A stretch of DNA of 64,000 nt from Flexivirga meconopsidis (GTDB lineage: Bacteria; Actinomycetota; Actinomycetes; Actinomycetales; Dermatophilaceae): assembly GCF_026162425.1 (NCBI RefSeq), contig NZ_JAOBQJ010000001.1:744001-808000 (forward strand), read 5' to 3'. The position numbers and the translations under genes were made by a program. Numbering within the stretch: position 1 is the stretch's first letter; the number at the start of each line of letters is the position of its first letter. This document shows positions 25,717 through 35,151 of this stretch, piece after piece. The notes under the pieces were generated by a model. The model saw nothing but the letters and a program-made list of their open reading frames with translations. It searched no databases and was not told the origin of the DNA.

Positions 25717-26738
25717 GCACCGCAAGCACCATCCGCATCGGCACCCGTCGCAGTGCCCTCGCCACCACGCAGGCCGGACAGATCGCCGACCGGCTGCGCG
25801 CGCTCGGCCACGACGTCGAACTCGTCGAGATCGTCACCGAGGGCGACACCAATCGCGCGCCGCTGGCCCAGCTGGGCGGCACCGGGGTCTTCGCCACCGC
25901 GATCCGAGAAGCGTTGCTGGCCGGGCGGATCGACCTGACCGTCCACTCGCTGAAGGACCTGCCGACCGCACCCGCACCTGGCCTCACGATCGCCGCCATC
26001 CCGCCCCGTGAGGACCCGCGCGACGTGCTCGTCGCCCGCGACGGGCTCACCCTCGGCGAACTGCCCGAAGGCGCCAAGGTCGGCACCGGCTCACCCCGCC
26101 GTGAAGCGCAGCTCGCGGCCCTCGGCCTCGGTCTCGACATCCGGCCGATCCGCGGCAACGTCGACACCCGTGTCGGCTATGTCCGGGACGGCGCACTCGA
26201 CGCGGTCGTGCTCGCCAAGGCCGGGCTCTCGCGGCTCGGCCGCACCGCGGAGATCACCGAGGCCATCGACCCGGTGCAGATGCTGCCCGCACCCGGTCAG
26301 GGCGCGCTCGCCCTGGAAATACGGTCCGACGACGCGGCGTTGTACGACGTGGTTGCCGCGTTCGACGATGCCGACACGCGTGCCGCGGTCACCGCCGAGC
26401 GCGCCGTGCTGGCCGCGTTGGAAGCCGGTTGTTCGGCACCGCTCGGTGCACTTGCCGAGGTGTCCGAGGACCTCGACGGCAGCCTGGAGATTTCGTTGCG
26501 GGCCTTCGTGGGTCGCACCGATGGCACGTTCGACCTGCGCCGGTCGGTGACCGGCGCCGTCGGCCGCGCCGTACAGCTCGGCGACGAACTCGCCGCGCTG
26601 CTGTTGGAAGACGGAGCGCGCGATGCGTTCGAGCCGCCGACCGGCCATCCACCGGATCCAGCGCCTGGCGGCGTCTTACCCGACACCGCCCCCGTCACCC
26701 CAATCCACCCCACCAGCGCTGCGGAGCGTGAACAGTGA
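25713..26738 (+). CDS. hemC: Porphobilinogen deaminase (hydroxymethylbilane synthase)
   Basis: Joins four porphobilinogen molecules into hydroxymethylbilane. The 341-residue protein shows [16 protein letters not shown] at the start, VHSLKDLPT, the [10 protein letters not shown] loop, an RGNVDTRV stretch, and the dipyrromethane-cofactor cysteine in [10 protein letters not shown]. The final 30 residues are a Pro/Thr-rich tail ([17 protein letters not shown]) not needed for catalysis. ATG overlaps the hemA stop by 4 nt, and the next gene overlaps its end by 4 nt. The product is unstable and is closed by the HemD domain encoded immediately downstream. Confidence 0.96.
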   Translation: MSTASTIRIGTRRSALATTQAGQIADRLRALGHDVELVEIVTEGDTNRAPLAQLGGTGVFATAIREALLAGRIDLTVHSLKDLPTAPAPGLTIAAIPPREDPRDVLVARDGLTLGELPEGAKVGTGSPRREAQLAALGLGLDIRPIRGNVDTRVGYVRDGALDAVVLAKAGLSRLGRTAEITEAIDPVQMLPAPGQGALALEIRSDDAALYDVVAAFDDADTRAAVTAERAVLAALEAGCSAPLGALAEVSEDLDGSLEISLRAFVGRTDGTFDLRRSVTGAVGRAVQLGDELAALLLEDGARDAFEPPTGHPPDPAPGGVLPDTAPVTPIHPTSAAEREQ

Positions 26739-28369
26739 GCACAAGCAAGACCACCAAGACACTTCCCCGGGTCGCGTTCGTCGGCTCCGGTCCAGGTGAC
26801 CCCGCGCTGATGACCGTGCGCGCGAGCAAGCTGCTCGGCGCGGCCGATGTCGTCATCATCGATCGGATCGCACGCGAGGAGTTCGTCGCCTCCTTCGCCC
26901 GCGAGGACGTCGAGATCGTCGACGCGGGCCATGGCGAGGCCGGACAGACGCTCACCAGTGCGTCCCGGGCCAAGCTGGTCGTCCGGACCGCAAAGGCGGC
27001 CGCCAGTGCCGAAGGCGAACGTCTCGTCGTACGCCTGATGGACGGTGACCCGGCGACCTTCAACGGACTTGCCGAGGAAGCCGTCGCGGTGCAAAAGGCC
27101 GGCATAGGCTTCGAGATCGTGCCCGGCGTCAGCGCCGTGTCTGCGGTCCCGGCATACGCCGGCATCCCGTTGGTGGCGAACGGATCCCGCGCGGTGCACG
27201 TCTTCTCCGCGAACGACGACAAGGCCGACTGGTCCGGCGCGGTCGCGACCGACAGCACCGTCGTCGTGCTCGGCACCGCCGAGACGCTGCCCGCCGGCCT
27301 GGCCAAGCTGCTGGCCGCCGGCCGCGACGCGCAGACCCCGGTCGCGCTCAGCTCGGACGGCACCACGATCCACCAAGCCACCCAGGTGACCACGCTCGAT
27401 GGCGTCGCCGCGGCTCTCAAGGGGCACCCGCTGACCAGCCCGGCGCTCGCGATCGTGGGCACCGTGGTCGCGCTGCGCGAGCAGCTCTCCTGGTGGGAGA
27501 CCAAGCCGCTGTTCGGTTGGAACGTCCTGGTGCCGCGCACCAAGGAGCAGTCCGGCACGATGACCGATCGACTCGCGTCGTACGGCGCCTCCAATGACGT
27601 CGTGCCGACGATCAGCGTCGAACCGCCGCGCACTCCGCAGCAGATGGAGCGGGCGATCAAGGGGCTGGTCACCGGTCGTTACGAGTGGATCGGTTTCACG
27701 TCGGCCAACGCGGTTCGCGCGGTGCGCGAGAAGTTCGTTGAATTCGGTTTGGACGCAAGGGCATTCGCCGGTCTGAAGATCGCTTCGGTCGGTGGGGTCA
27801 CCGCGGCCGCACTGCGCGAGTGGGGCATCGAACCGGATCTGGTGCCGACCGGTGAGCAGTCCGCCAAGGGCATGCTCGAGGAGTGGCCGGAGTATGACGA
27901 GGTCCTCGACCCGATCAACCGGGTCTTCCTGCCGCGCGCGGACATCGCGACCGACACGCTCGTGGCCGGTCTGCAGGAGATGGGCTGGGAGGTCGACGAC
28001 GTCACGGCATACCGGACCGTGCGCGCCGCGCCGCCGGCACCCGAGGTGCGTGAGGCCATCAAGACCGGCAAGTTCGACGCGGTCTGCTTCACCTCAAGCT
28101 CGACGGTGCGCAACCTCGTCGGGATCGCCGGCAAGCCGCACGCCACCACGGTGGTGGCCTGCATCGGCCCGGCGACCGCCAAGACCGCCGAGGAGCACGG
28201 CCTGCGGGTCGATGTGCTGGCGACCGAGCCGAGCGCCGAGGCGCTCGTGGACGCGCTCGCCGACTACGGCCGGGGTGTAGCGCTCGCGGCGCAGGAGGCC
28301 GGCGAGCCGGTCCGCCGGCCCAGCGAGCGCAAGTCCTCCTCGCGCCGGAAGGCCAAGGCGTCACGGTGA
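26735..28369 (+). CDS. Uroporphyrinogen-III methyltransferase / synthase fusion (CobA-HemD)
   Basis: A 544-residue bifunctional protein. Residues about 10-250 are a SUMT (CobA) domain: [33 protein letters not shown] and [17 protein letters not shown] bind SAM and methylate uroporphyrinogen III toward precorrin-2. Residues about 265-530 are the HemD uroporphyrinogen III synthase domain that cyclises hydroxymethylbilane ([37 protein letters not shown]). The C-terminus is a basic Ser/Arg/Lys tail. This fusion is common in Actinobacteria and places the heme/siroheme branch point on one polypeptide. GTG overlaps hemC; hemB overlaps its end. Confidence 0.93.
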   Translation: MSTSKTTKTLPRVAFVGSGPGDPALMTVRASKLLGAADVVIIDRIAREEFVASFAREDVEIVDAGHGEAGQTLTSASRAKLVVRTAKAAASAEGERLVVRLMDGDPATFNGLAEEAVAVQKAGIGFEIVPGVSAVSAVPAYAGIPLVANGSRAVHVFSANDDKADWSGAVATDSTVVVLGTAETLPAGLAKLLAAGRDAQTPVALSSDGTTIHQATQVTTLDGVAAALKGHPLTSPALAIVGTVVALREQLSWWETKPLFGWNVLVPRTKEQSGTMTDRLASYGASNDVVPTISVEPPRTPQQMERAIKGLVTGRYEWIGFTSANAVRAVREKFVEFGLDARAFAGLKIASVGGVTAAALREWGIEPDLVPTGEQSAKGMLEEWPEYDEVLDPINRVFLPRADIATDTLVAGLQEMGWEVDDVTAYRTVRAAPPAPEVREAIKTGKFDAVCFTSSSTVRNLVGIAGKPHATTVVACIGPATAKTAEEHGLRVDVLATEPSAEALVDALADYGRGVALAAQEAGEPVRRPSERKSSSRRKAKASR

Positions 28370-29385
28370 CCACGACCCCGGATCCGGCAACCCGCGACTG
28401 GTCCTTGCCGGCCGGCGCGATCCGCCCGCGGCGGCTGCGGCCGACGCCGGCGATGCGCCGGCTGGTCGCCGAGACCCGGCTGCACCCGGCCGAGCTGGTG
28501 CTGCCGATGTTCGTCAAGGAGGGCGTCACCGAGCCGGTGCCGTTGCAGTCGATGCCCGGTGTTGTCCAACACACGCTGGACTCCCTGGTCGAGGCCGCTC
28601 GTGACGCGATCGACGCGGGGGTCGGTGGCCTGATGATCTTCGGCGTGCCGGAGCAGCGGGACGAAATCGGCTCCGGCGCAACGGATCCGGACGGCATCCT
28701 CAACGTCGCACTCCGTCGCCTCCGTGACGAGCTCGGCGACGAGACCGTGCTGATGTCCGACCTGTGCCTGGATGAATTCACCTCACACGGCCACTGCGGG
28801 GTGCTTGACGAGCAGGGTCGGGTCGACAACGACGCCACCCTCGCCCGGTATGCCGACATGGCGGTCGCGCAGGCCGAGGCCGGCGCGCACGTCGTCGGCC
28901 CGTCCGGGATGATGGACGGCCAGGTCGGGGTCATCCGCCGGGCGCTGGACGAAGCCGGACACACCGAAGTCGGCGTCCTCGCCTACGCCGTGAAGTACGC
29001 CTCCGCGGCGTACGGCCCGTTCCGCGAGGCAGTCGAGTCGACGCTGCAGGGCGACCGGCGCACCTATCAGCAGGACGGCGCCAACCGCGTCGAAGCGCTT
29101 CGCGAGGTAGAACTCGACCTTGCCGAAGGCGCCGACATGGTGATGGTGAAACCGGCACTGCCCTACCTCGACATCGTGCGTGACATTCGCGAGACGGTGG
29201 ACGTGCCGGTCGCCGCTTACCAGATCAGCGGCGAGATGGCGATGATCGAGGCCGCTTCCGCCAACGGCTGGATCGACCACGACGCGATGATGATGGAGGC
29301 CCTGGTCTCGATCCGGCGCGCCGGCGCGCAGATCATCCTGACCTACTACGCGGTCCAGGTCGCGCGGTTGCTGCAGGGACGCTGA
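28366..29385 (+). CDS. hemB: Delta-aminolevulinic acid dehydratase (porphobilinogen synthase)
   Basis: Condenses two 5-aminolevulinate molecules to porphobilinogen. The 339-residue protein has both Schiff-base lysines, in AYAVKYASAAYGPFREAV and MVMVKPALPYLD. The metal loop reads DLCLDEFTSHGHCGVL: the first and third cysteines of the zinc-type loop are present but the middle one is Asp, so metal use is intermediate between zinc and magnesium enzymes. GTG overlaps the cobA/hemD stop by 4 nt. It is last in the operon although it acts before HemC, an order shared with mycobacteria. A 205-bp gap follows with no clear gene. Confidence 0.95.
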   Translation: MTTTPDPATRDWSLPAGAIRPRRLRPTPAMRRLVAETRLHPAELVLPMFVKEGVTEPVPLQSMPGVVQHTLDSLVEAARDAIDAGVGGLMIFGVPEQRDEIGSGATDPDGILNVALRRLRDELGDETVLMSDLCLDEFTSHGHCGVLDEQGRVDNDATLARYADMAVAQAEAGAHVVGPSGMMDGQVGVIRRALDEAGHTEVGVLAYAVKYASAAYGPFREAVESTLQGDRRTYQQDGANRVEALREVELDLAEGADMVMVKPALPYLDIVRDIRETVDVPVAAYQISGEMAMIEAASANGWIDHDAMMMEALVSIRRAGAQIILTYYAVQVARLLQGR

Positions 29386-29491
29386 GCCGACGAGCTCGTA
29401 GGACCAGTACGACTCGGTCAACAGCCGAGAGGCGACGGCGCGAGGGCTGACCCTCAATCCACGCTGAGCAAACCCCGAGGTCGCGGATAAC

Positions 29492-29506
29492 CGCAAACCG
29501 GTTGCG
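29492..29506. promoter_or_regulatory. Pseudo-palindrome upstream of the copper-radical oxidase gene
   Basis: CGCAA-ACCGG-TTGCG has 5-bp perfect arms and lies 85 bp before the ATG at 29591. It could be an operator for a catabolic or developmental regulator, but there is no regulator gene adjacent. The rest of the 29386-29590 gap shows only short GC-rich dyads. Confidence 0.3.
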
Positions 29507-29590
29507 CACCGACTGGACGGCCGTCAGGCTGTAGGACACCACGGCCGGACGACTGTCAGGACGGCCCGTGGTTCATGCCAGGGGGGCGTC

Positions 29591-32392
29591 ATGAGGACAT
29601 TTGTTGATCGGCTGCGCGCACCGGTGCTCGCTTGCCTTGCGCTGCTCATCGCCATCGCGCCGGCCATGGCGGTGAGTCCGGCTCGGGCGACCGGTATGCC
29701 GGCGCACGGCGACACGGGCACCGCAGATCCGAAGGAGCACGCCAAGAAGGATCTGGCCGGTGTGCCGATGTCACAGATCGAGAAGCAGGCCAACCCGGCC
29801 GCCGCCCGCGCCGATCAGTCGTCGGTGCAGCGAGCACGGGCCGCGATGCCGGCGCAGTTGGGCGGCAGCTGGGCCGCTCCGGTCGCGACCCAGGTCGTGC
29901 CGGTGTTCACCGCACTGCTGCCGAACGGCAAGCTGTTGATGTGGGATTCGGTCGGTGACGGTGCCGCTGAGGGTTACCCCGATCAGACCTTCACCCGCGT
30001 CGAGGTCTACGACCCGGCGACCGGTGCACAACAGCGGGTCGACCTGAACGGCTCGAATATCTTCTGCGCCGGTTTCGTGCAGCTGTCCGACGGCACGGTG
30101 CTGGTGGCCGGCGGCAACAAGGACCAGCAGCTCAACGGCACCAACCTCACCCACGTCTTCGACTGGAACACGATGTCGTGGCGACGTGGCCCGAACATGT
30201 CCGGGGAGCGCTGGTACCCGTCGGTCGCGGCGCTGATGGACGACGACGCGATCATCGTCGGCGGCGGCCCGAGCACCGTCGACATACGTCAGGCGGACGG
30301 CACGCTGCGCACCCTTGGCTTCCAGCGGCCGACGTCCCGCCTCTACCCGTTCATCCAGAGTCAGCCCGACGGCCGGGTGCTGTCGGCCGGTCCCGAGCCA
30401 ACGATGCTGCGCTACACCTGGCAGGGTGGTGGCTCGGTGGCCCAGTTGGCCAATCGTGACGGGCTGACCCGGGACTACGCCGGTTACGCGCAGTACCGGC
30501 CCGGGCTGACCATGGTCGCCGGCGGCGGCAACCCGGTGGCCTCGACGGCGCTGATCGACACCCGCGGCGCAACCCCGAAGGTCACCGCCGGAGCGCCCAT
30601 GTCGACGCCGCGGCGGCAGCACAACCTGACGATCCTGCCCGATGGCTCGTTGCTGGCAACCGGCGGTCAAACCACCTGGGGCACTGGGGGATTGGTCGAC
30701 CTCAGCCATCCGGCACTCAGCCCCGAACGGTGGGACCCCGACACCAACACCTGGACGTCGTACGAGCCGGCGGCGATCAAGCGGTTCTATCACTCGACCG
30801 CGCTGCTGCTGCCCGACGGCCGCATCTTCACCGGGGGCGGCGGGGTCTGTGACGCCTGCGTCAAGACCGGCTACCTGGCGAAGAACCTCGAGATCTTCAC
30901 CCCGCCATACCTCTACAAGAAGGACGGCACCGGCCTGGCCCCACGGCCGGTGCTGACCGGCACACCGGCGGAGGTCAAGATCGACTCGGCCTTCACCGTG
31001 ACCTCCCCGCAGGCGGCCGACATCGCCAAGATCGGGATGATCCGGCTCGGGGCCCCGACCCACAGCGAGGATCAGGGCCAGCGATACATCCCGTTGAAGT
31101 ACTCGGTCAGCGGCACGTCGATCACGGTGCGCACCCCGCCGAACACCGCGCAGGCGCCGGGTGGTTACTACATGCTGTTCGCCGTCGACAAGAACGGCGT
31201 GCCCAACGTCGCACCGATCGTCAAGGTGGTGCGTCCGACCGCCGGCACGGCGCGCGTGGAGACGGCCCGGTCCGGTGGCACCCCGGTGATGGCGTATGCC
31301 GACAGTGCATTCAGCACCCAGCCGCAGGCGATGGAAGCGGGCGTCTGGGACGCCGCCGACGGTGGCCTGAGCGGCGTCGGCGGAGCCGGCCAGTTGAGCG
31401 GCATCGATGTCGCGAATGGCTGGCAGGTCAAGCTCTGCAGCGGCGCGAATCTCACCGGCAGCTGCCAGGTGTATGGCGCAGGCGTGCGGTCGGTGAGCAG
31501 CTTCGACAACCGGACGGCGTCCCTGCAGATCACCGCGACCGACGCCGACCCGGGTGGCCCGGATCCGATCATCGCGACGCCGCAGGGCACCAATCAGGTT
31601 GTCAGCGCACGTGATCCGAGTACCTGCCTCACCGCGTCCTCCCTCGCATCCGGTGCTCCGGTGTCGTCGCGGACCTGCGCGAACACCAGCCGGGAACAGG
31701 TCTGGCAGTACACCAACGGGGTCGTCTCGCCGTCGGCGAACCTGCGCCTTTGTCTCGACGTCGACCAGAGCGGCACTGCCAACGGCAGCAAGGTGCAGGT
31801 GTGGGGCTGCAACGGCACCGCGGCGCAGGCGTGGACGATCCAGCCCGACCGTTCGCTGCGCAACCCGCAATCAGGAAAGTGCCTCGACTGGCCCGGAGGT
31901 CAGCCGGCCGGCACCCAGTTGGTGATCTGGACCTGTGGGTCGACGAGTAACCAGCAGTGGAACTGGCGCAGTGCGGCGCTACCTGCGATGCCCCCGGCCA
32001 AGCAATACATCAGCGCGGCGAACGGGCAGTGCCTGACTTCCTCGCTCGTCACGGCCGGGTGCGATGCGAACGCGGCCGAGCAGCGCTGGGAGATCTCCGG
32101 TGGAGCGCTCAAGCTCCCCGGCTCCGACACCTGCCTGCAGGTGAACAAGTCCCGCTACTGGCTGTGGACCAACTACAGCCTGGTCACCGCGAGTTGCACC
32201 GGCTCGGACGCGCAGCGCTTCAGCTATGACGCCTCGCAGCGTCTCGCCAGCAGCGTCGACGGACGGTGCATCACCGTGAGCGGGCAGATGGTCGGCGTCA
32301 GCGTCTGCAACACCAGCGCCGCTCAGCGCTGGTCCACGCGCTCCGTCGGGTTGTTCCACCGAGCGGCCGTAGACAACACGAGCGGGACCTGA
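29591..32392 (+). CDS. Secreted copper-radical oxidase with crystallin-like and ricin-type lectin domains
   Basis: A 933-residue exported enzyme of the galactose oxidase/glyoxal oxidase class. After a signal peptide (about 1-34) comes a kelch-type seven-blade propeller (about 90-450) and a DUF1929 beta-sandwich (about 455-550). The whole active site is present: thioether cysteine C159 (NIFCAGF), cross-linked Y209 (RWYPS), axial Y400 and copper ligand H401 (RFYHSTA), and copper ligand H491 (APTHSEDQ). Residues about 560-650 resemble a beta/gamma-crystallin or I36 fold, and about 660-920 contain two ricin-B-like beta-trefoil regions with QxW-type repeats for carbohydrate binding. It probably oxidises an alcohol or aldehyde on a glycan, making H2O2. 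The GlxA enzyme of Streptomyces is a relative. Confidence 0.88.
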   Translation: MRTFVDRLRAPVLACLALLIAIAPAMAVSPARATGMPAHGDTGTADPKEHAKKDLAGVPMSQIEKQANPAAARADQSSVQRARAAMPAQLGGSWAAPVATQVVPVFTALLPNGKLLMWDSVGDGAAEGYPDQTFTRVEVYDPATGAQQRVDLNGSNIFCAGFVQLSDGTVLVAGGNKDQQLNGTNLTHVFDWNTMSWRRGPNMSGERWYPSVAALMDDDAIIVGGGPSTVDIRQADGTLRTLGFQRPTSRLYPFIQSQPDGRVLSAGPEPTMLRYTWQGGGSVAQLANRDGLTRDYAGYAQYRPGLTMVAGGGNPVASTALIDTRGATPKVTAGAPMSTPRRQHNLTILPDGSLLATGGQTTWGTGGLVDLSHPALSPERWDPDTNTWTSYEPAAIKRFYHSTALLLPDGRIFTGGGGVCDACVKTGYLAKNLEIFTPPYLYKKDGTGLAPRPVLTGTPAEVKIDSAFTVTSPQAADIAKIGMIRLGAPTHSEDQGQRYIPLKYSVSGTSITVRTPPNTAQAPGGYYMLFAVDKNGVPNVAPIVKVVRPTAGTARVETARSGGTPVMAYADSAFSTQPQAMEAGVWDAADGGLSGVGGAGQLSGIDVANGWQVKLCSGANLTGSCQVYGAGVRSVSSFDNRTASLQITATDADPGGPDPIIATPQGTNQVVSARDPSTCLTASSLASGAPVSSRTCANTSREQVWQYTNGVVSPSANLRLCLDVDQSGTANGSKVQVWGCNGTAAQAWTIQPDRSLRNPQSGKCLDWPGGQPAGTQLVIWTCGSTSNQQWNWRSAALPAMPPAKQYISAANGQCLTSSLVTAGCDANAAEQRWEISGGALKLPGSDTCLQVNKSRYWLWTNYSLVTASCTGSDAQRFSYDASQRLASSVDGRCITVSGQMVGVSVCNTSAAQRWSTRSVGLFHRAAVDNTSGT

Positions 32393-32422
32393 ACACTCGG
32401 GGGTATGCGCAGGTCCCGCTCG
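32379..32422 (+). terminator. Strong hairpin terminator after the copper-radical oxidase gene
   Basis: A perfect 13-bp stem, CGAGCGGGACCTG (32379-32391) with CAGGTCCCGCTCG (32410-32422), closes an 18-nt loop. The stop codon (32390-32392) lies at the top of the left arm. There is no T-run, as is usual for actinobacterial terminators. Confidence 0.75.
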
Positions 32423-32520
32423 CGGGTCGGTTGCCGAGATTACGGCACGGTCACGAAGAGCACAACACCACATGTCTTCGGCCGGTCAATCTCGGCGCTG
32501 GTGGCTGGAAGCCGGACGGC

Positions 32521-33051
32521 TCAGGCCTTCACGAACTCCAGCTCGAGGATGATCTTCACCTTGTCGCCGACGACGGCGCCGCCGCCCTCGAGCGGCATGT
32601 CGATGGTGACGCCGAACTCCTTGCGGTTGATTTCGGTGGTCGCCTCGAAACCGGCGCGGGTGCCGCCCCACGGGTCGCCGCCGACGCCGCCGAAGTCGAC
32701 CTCGAAGCTCACCGGGTGGGTGACGCCCTTGATGGTGAGGTCACCGGTCAGGGTCGAGGAGGTGATGCCCGTGGACTTGAAGGTCATCGTCGGGAACTTC
32801 TCGACCTCGAAGAAGTCGTTGGTGCGCAGGTGGTTGTCGCGGTCGGCGACGCCGGTGTTGATCGAGGCCATCTGCACGGTCGCCTCGACGCTCGACTCCT
32901 CCAGGCTCTCGCCGACGGTCAGGGTCGAGGTGAAGTCCTCGAACTTGCCGCGCACCTTGCTCACCATGAGGTGGCGAACGCTGAAGCCGACCTGGCTGTG
33001 GGCGGGGTCGATGTTCCAGGTGCCGGGGGTGAGGTTCTGCAGCGTGGTCAT
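32521..33051 (-). CDS. YceI family protein
   Basis: A 176-residue lipocalin-like beta-barrel protein that binds polyisoprenoid or other lipophilic chains. Family features include the opening TWNIDPAHSQVGFSVRHLMVSKVRGKF, DNHLRTNDFFEVEKFP, the TGDLTIKGVTHPVSFEV strand and FEATTEINRKEFGV. It has no signal peptide, so it is a cytoplasmic YceI, possibly linked to quinone or isoprenoid metabolism or stress. ATG at 33051 follows AAGGAG; an upstream extension was rejected. It is divergent from a MarR gene with an operator-like palindrome in the shared gap, a widespread YceI/MarR pairing. Confidence 0.9.
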   Translation of the reverse strand: MTTLQNLTPGTWNIDPAHSQVGFSVRHLMVSKVRGKFEDFTSTLTVGESLEESSVEATVQMASINTGVADRDNHLRTNDFFEVEKFPTMTFKSTGITSSTLTGDLTIKGVTHPVSFEVDFGGVGGDPWGGTRAGFEATTEINRKEFGVTIDMPLEGGGAVVGDKVKIILELEFVKA

Positions 33052-33128
33052 GGCGCTCCTTGTCAAAAAGGTCATCGGTTGATGCTGTTCGTGGGTGGCC
33101 GCTCGGCGCGACCGCACGGCACAACTTC

Positions 33129-33142
33129 ATTGATATTTCAAT
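33129..33142. promoter_or_regulatory. MarR-type operator between yceI and marR
   Basis: ATTGA-TATT-TCAAT is a perfect 5-bp-arm dyad in an A/T-rich patch, typical of MarR sites (TTGA-N4-TCAA). It lies about 45 bp before the marR ATG (33187) and 78 bp before the yceI start (33051), so both promoters could be blocked. Confidence 0.65.
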
Positions 33143-33186
33143 TATTCCCTATTCGGTGACTGCTCGCCACTTATGCTTGAGGAGTC

Positions 33187-33705
33187 ATGTCTGCCGCATC
33201 CGAGCCTGCCCTACCGCCGCCGCCGTCCGGGCGTGAGACCGGTGGCGATTTTGCGTGGCTCACCGACGACGAGCAGAAGTCGTGGCGCGCCTACCTGCGG
33301 GCCAGCCGGGCGCTGGAGCTGACCCTCGACACCGAGCTGCAACAAGCCGGTATGTCGCTGGCCGAGTACGAACTGCTGTCGATGCTCTCCGAGGCCGACG
33401 ACTGCTCGATGCGGATGAGCCAGCTCGCCGACCTCGTCATCCAGTCCCGCAGCCGCGTCACGCACACCGCGACCCGGCTCGAGCGTCGCGGCTGGGTGCA
33501 ACGGCGGCCGGCGCCCCACGACGGTCGGGGCATCGAACTCGTGCTGACCCCAGCGGGTTTGGCGGCAGTCGAGGCGGCGGCGCGGATCCACGTGCAAGGT
33601 GTGCAGGACCATCTGGTGCGGCAGCTCGACCCGATGCTCTTCCACGCTCTCGGCGTCGCGATGACACGGGTGCGGGAGCACCTGCGGGGCCACTACAGCC
33701 CGTAG
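33187..33705 (+). CDS. MarR family transcriptional regulator
   Basis: A 172-residue winged-helix regulator. The HTH is around [49 protein letters not shown], with the wing motif DGRG instead of the more common DxRR. An N-terminal extension of about 20 residues is Pro-rich. GAGGAG precedes the ATG. It is divergent from yceI and likely represses it through the ATTGA/TCAAT dyad. One cysteine (ADDCSMRM) is present near the HTH; whether it senses thiol stress is unknown. The hemL gene follows 35 nt downstream but has its own start signals. Confidence 0.86.
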   Translation: MSAASEPALPPPPSGRETGGDFAWLTDDEQKSWRAYLRASRALELTLDTELQQAGMSLAEYELLSMLSEADDCSMRMSQLADLVIQSRSRVTHTATRLERRGWVQRRPAPHDGRGIELVLTPAGLAAVEAAARIHVQGVQDHLVRQLDPMLFHALGVAMTRVREHLRGHYSP

Positions 33706-33740
33706 TGGATGTGACCTGCGTCGCCTGCGAAACTGGAGGT

Positions 33741-35072
33741 ATGACGCAGGCACCGCCCACCGACAACTCCACCGAAACCACCGGCTCCGCCGCGCTGCTC
33801 GAGCGCGCTCGCGCGGTGACCCCCGGCGGCGTCAACTCCCCGGTCCGCGCCTTCCGGGCGGTCGGCGGCACCCCCCGCTTCATTGCCTCGGCGCAGGGCC
33901 CCTGGCTGACCGATGTCGACGGCAACCGCTACGTCGACCTGATCTGCTCGTGGGGGCCGATGATCCTCGGCCACGCGCACCCCGCGGTCATGGATGCGGT
34001 GCAGCAGGCCGCCGCGCGCGGGTTCAGCTTCGGCACGCCGAGCGAGAACGAGGTCGCGCTCGCCGAGGAGATCGTCCGTCGCGTCGACCCGGTCGAGCAG
34101 GTGCGGCTGGTCAGCAGCGGCACCGAGGCCACCATGTCGGCGCTGCGGTTGGCCCGAGGGGCGACCGGTCGCAGCAAGGTGGTCAAGTTCGCCGGCTGCT
34201 ACCACGGGCACGTCGACCCACTGCTCGCAGCGGCCGGGTCCGGTGTCGCCACCTTCGCGTTGCCGGACTCCGCCGGTGTCCCCGCCTCGAGCGCACACGA
34301 GACGATCGTGCTGCCGTACAACGACGTCGCCGCGGTCGAAGCCGCCTTCGCCGAGCACGGCGACGAGATCGCCTGCGTGATCACCGAGGCGTCGCCGGGC
34401 AACATGGGTGTTGTGCCACCGGCGGAAGGTTTCACCAGCGCACTGCGGAAGATCACTAAGGAGCACGGCGCACTGCTGATCACCGACGAGGTGATGACCG
34501 GTTTCCGCTGCTCGGCCGCCGGCTGGTACGGCCTGGAGGGCGAGCCGGACGGCGGCGCGCCCGACCTGTTCACCTTCGGCAAGGTGATGGGCGGCGGGTT
34601 CCCGGCGGCCGCGTTCGGCGGCCGAGCCGACCTGATGGCCCGCCTGGCCCCGGACGGGCCGGTCTACCAGGCCGGCACGCTGGCCGGTAACCCGATCGCC
34701 ACCGCCGCCGGCCTGGCCACGCTCCAGCAGTGCACCCCGGAGGTCTACGACCGCCTCGACGTCGTCGCGCACACCATCGCCGACGCTGCGTCGGTCGCGC
34801 TCGCGCAGGCCGGTGTGCCGCACACGGTGCAGTGGGGCGGCTCGATGTTCTCGGTGTTCTTCACCGGCGACGAGGTGCGCGACTACGACGGCGCGAAGGC
34901 ACAGGACACCGCCGCCTACGGCCGGTTCTTCCACTCGATGCTCGACCAGGGCGTGCACCTGCCGCCGAGTTCGTTCGAGGCCTGGTTCGTCAGCGCGGCG
35001 CACGACGACGACGCGATCGGCCACGTCCTGCAGGCGCTGCCCGCTGCCGCCACCGCGGCGGCCGCCGGCTGA
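33741..35072 (+). CDS. hemL: Glutamate-1-semialdehyde 2,1-aminomutase
   Basis: Pyridoxal-phosphate enzyme converting glutamate-1-semialdehyde to 5-aminolevulinate, the step between HemA and HemB. The 443-residue protein has [51 protein letters not shown], the [10 protein letters not shown] acid-pair and the PLP lysine K281 in [18 protein letters not shown] at 33741 directly follows GGAGGT, too close for normal pairing; a GAAACT hexamer 6 nt upstream may instead give a leaderless mRNA. It heads a run of same-strand genes ending in cytochrome c maturation, so heme precursor supply and heme attachment are encoded together. Confidence 0.95.
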   Translation: MTQAPPTDNSTETTGSAALLERARAVTPGGVNSPVRAFRAVGGTPRFIASAQGPWLTDVDGNRYVDLICSWGPMILGHAHPAVMDAVQQAAARGFSFGTPSENEVALAEEIVRRVDPVEQVRLVSSGTEATMSALRLARGATGRSKVVKFAGCYHGHVDPLLAAAGSGVATFALPDSAGVPASSAHETIVLPYNDVAAVEAAFAEHGDEIACVITEASPGNMGVVPPAEGFTSALRKITKEHGALLITDEVMTGFRCSAAGWYGLEGEPDGGAPDLFTFGKVMGGGFPAAAFGGRADLMARLAPDGPVYQAGTLAGNPIATAAGLATLQQCTPEVYDRLDVVAHTIADAASVALAQAGVPHTVQWGGSMFSVFFTGDEVRDYDGAKAQDTAAYGRFFHSMLDQGVHLPPSSFEAWFVSAAHDDDAIGHVLQALPAAATAAAAG

Positions 35073-35151
35073 CCGGCCACCGGACGAGACGACACAGACT
35101 GAGATGCGACACTCCGCCAATGCGTAAGGACGCCGTGCGAATGAGGCAGTC

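Noticed and set aside
29771-31870. A long antisense frame within the copper-radical oxidase gene
   Set aside because: It is a composition effect; the sense product has a signal peptide and complete active site.
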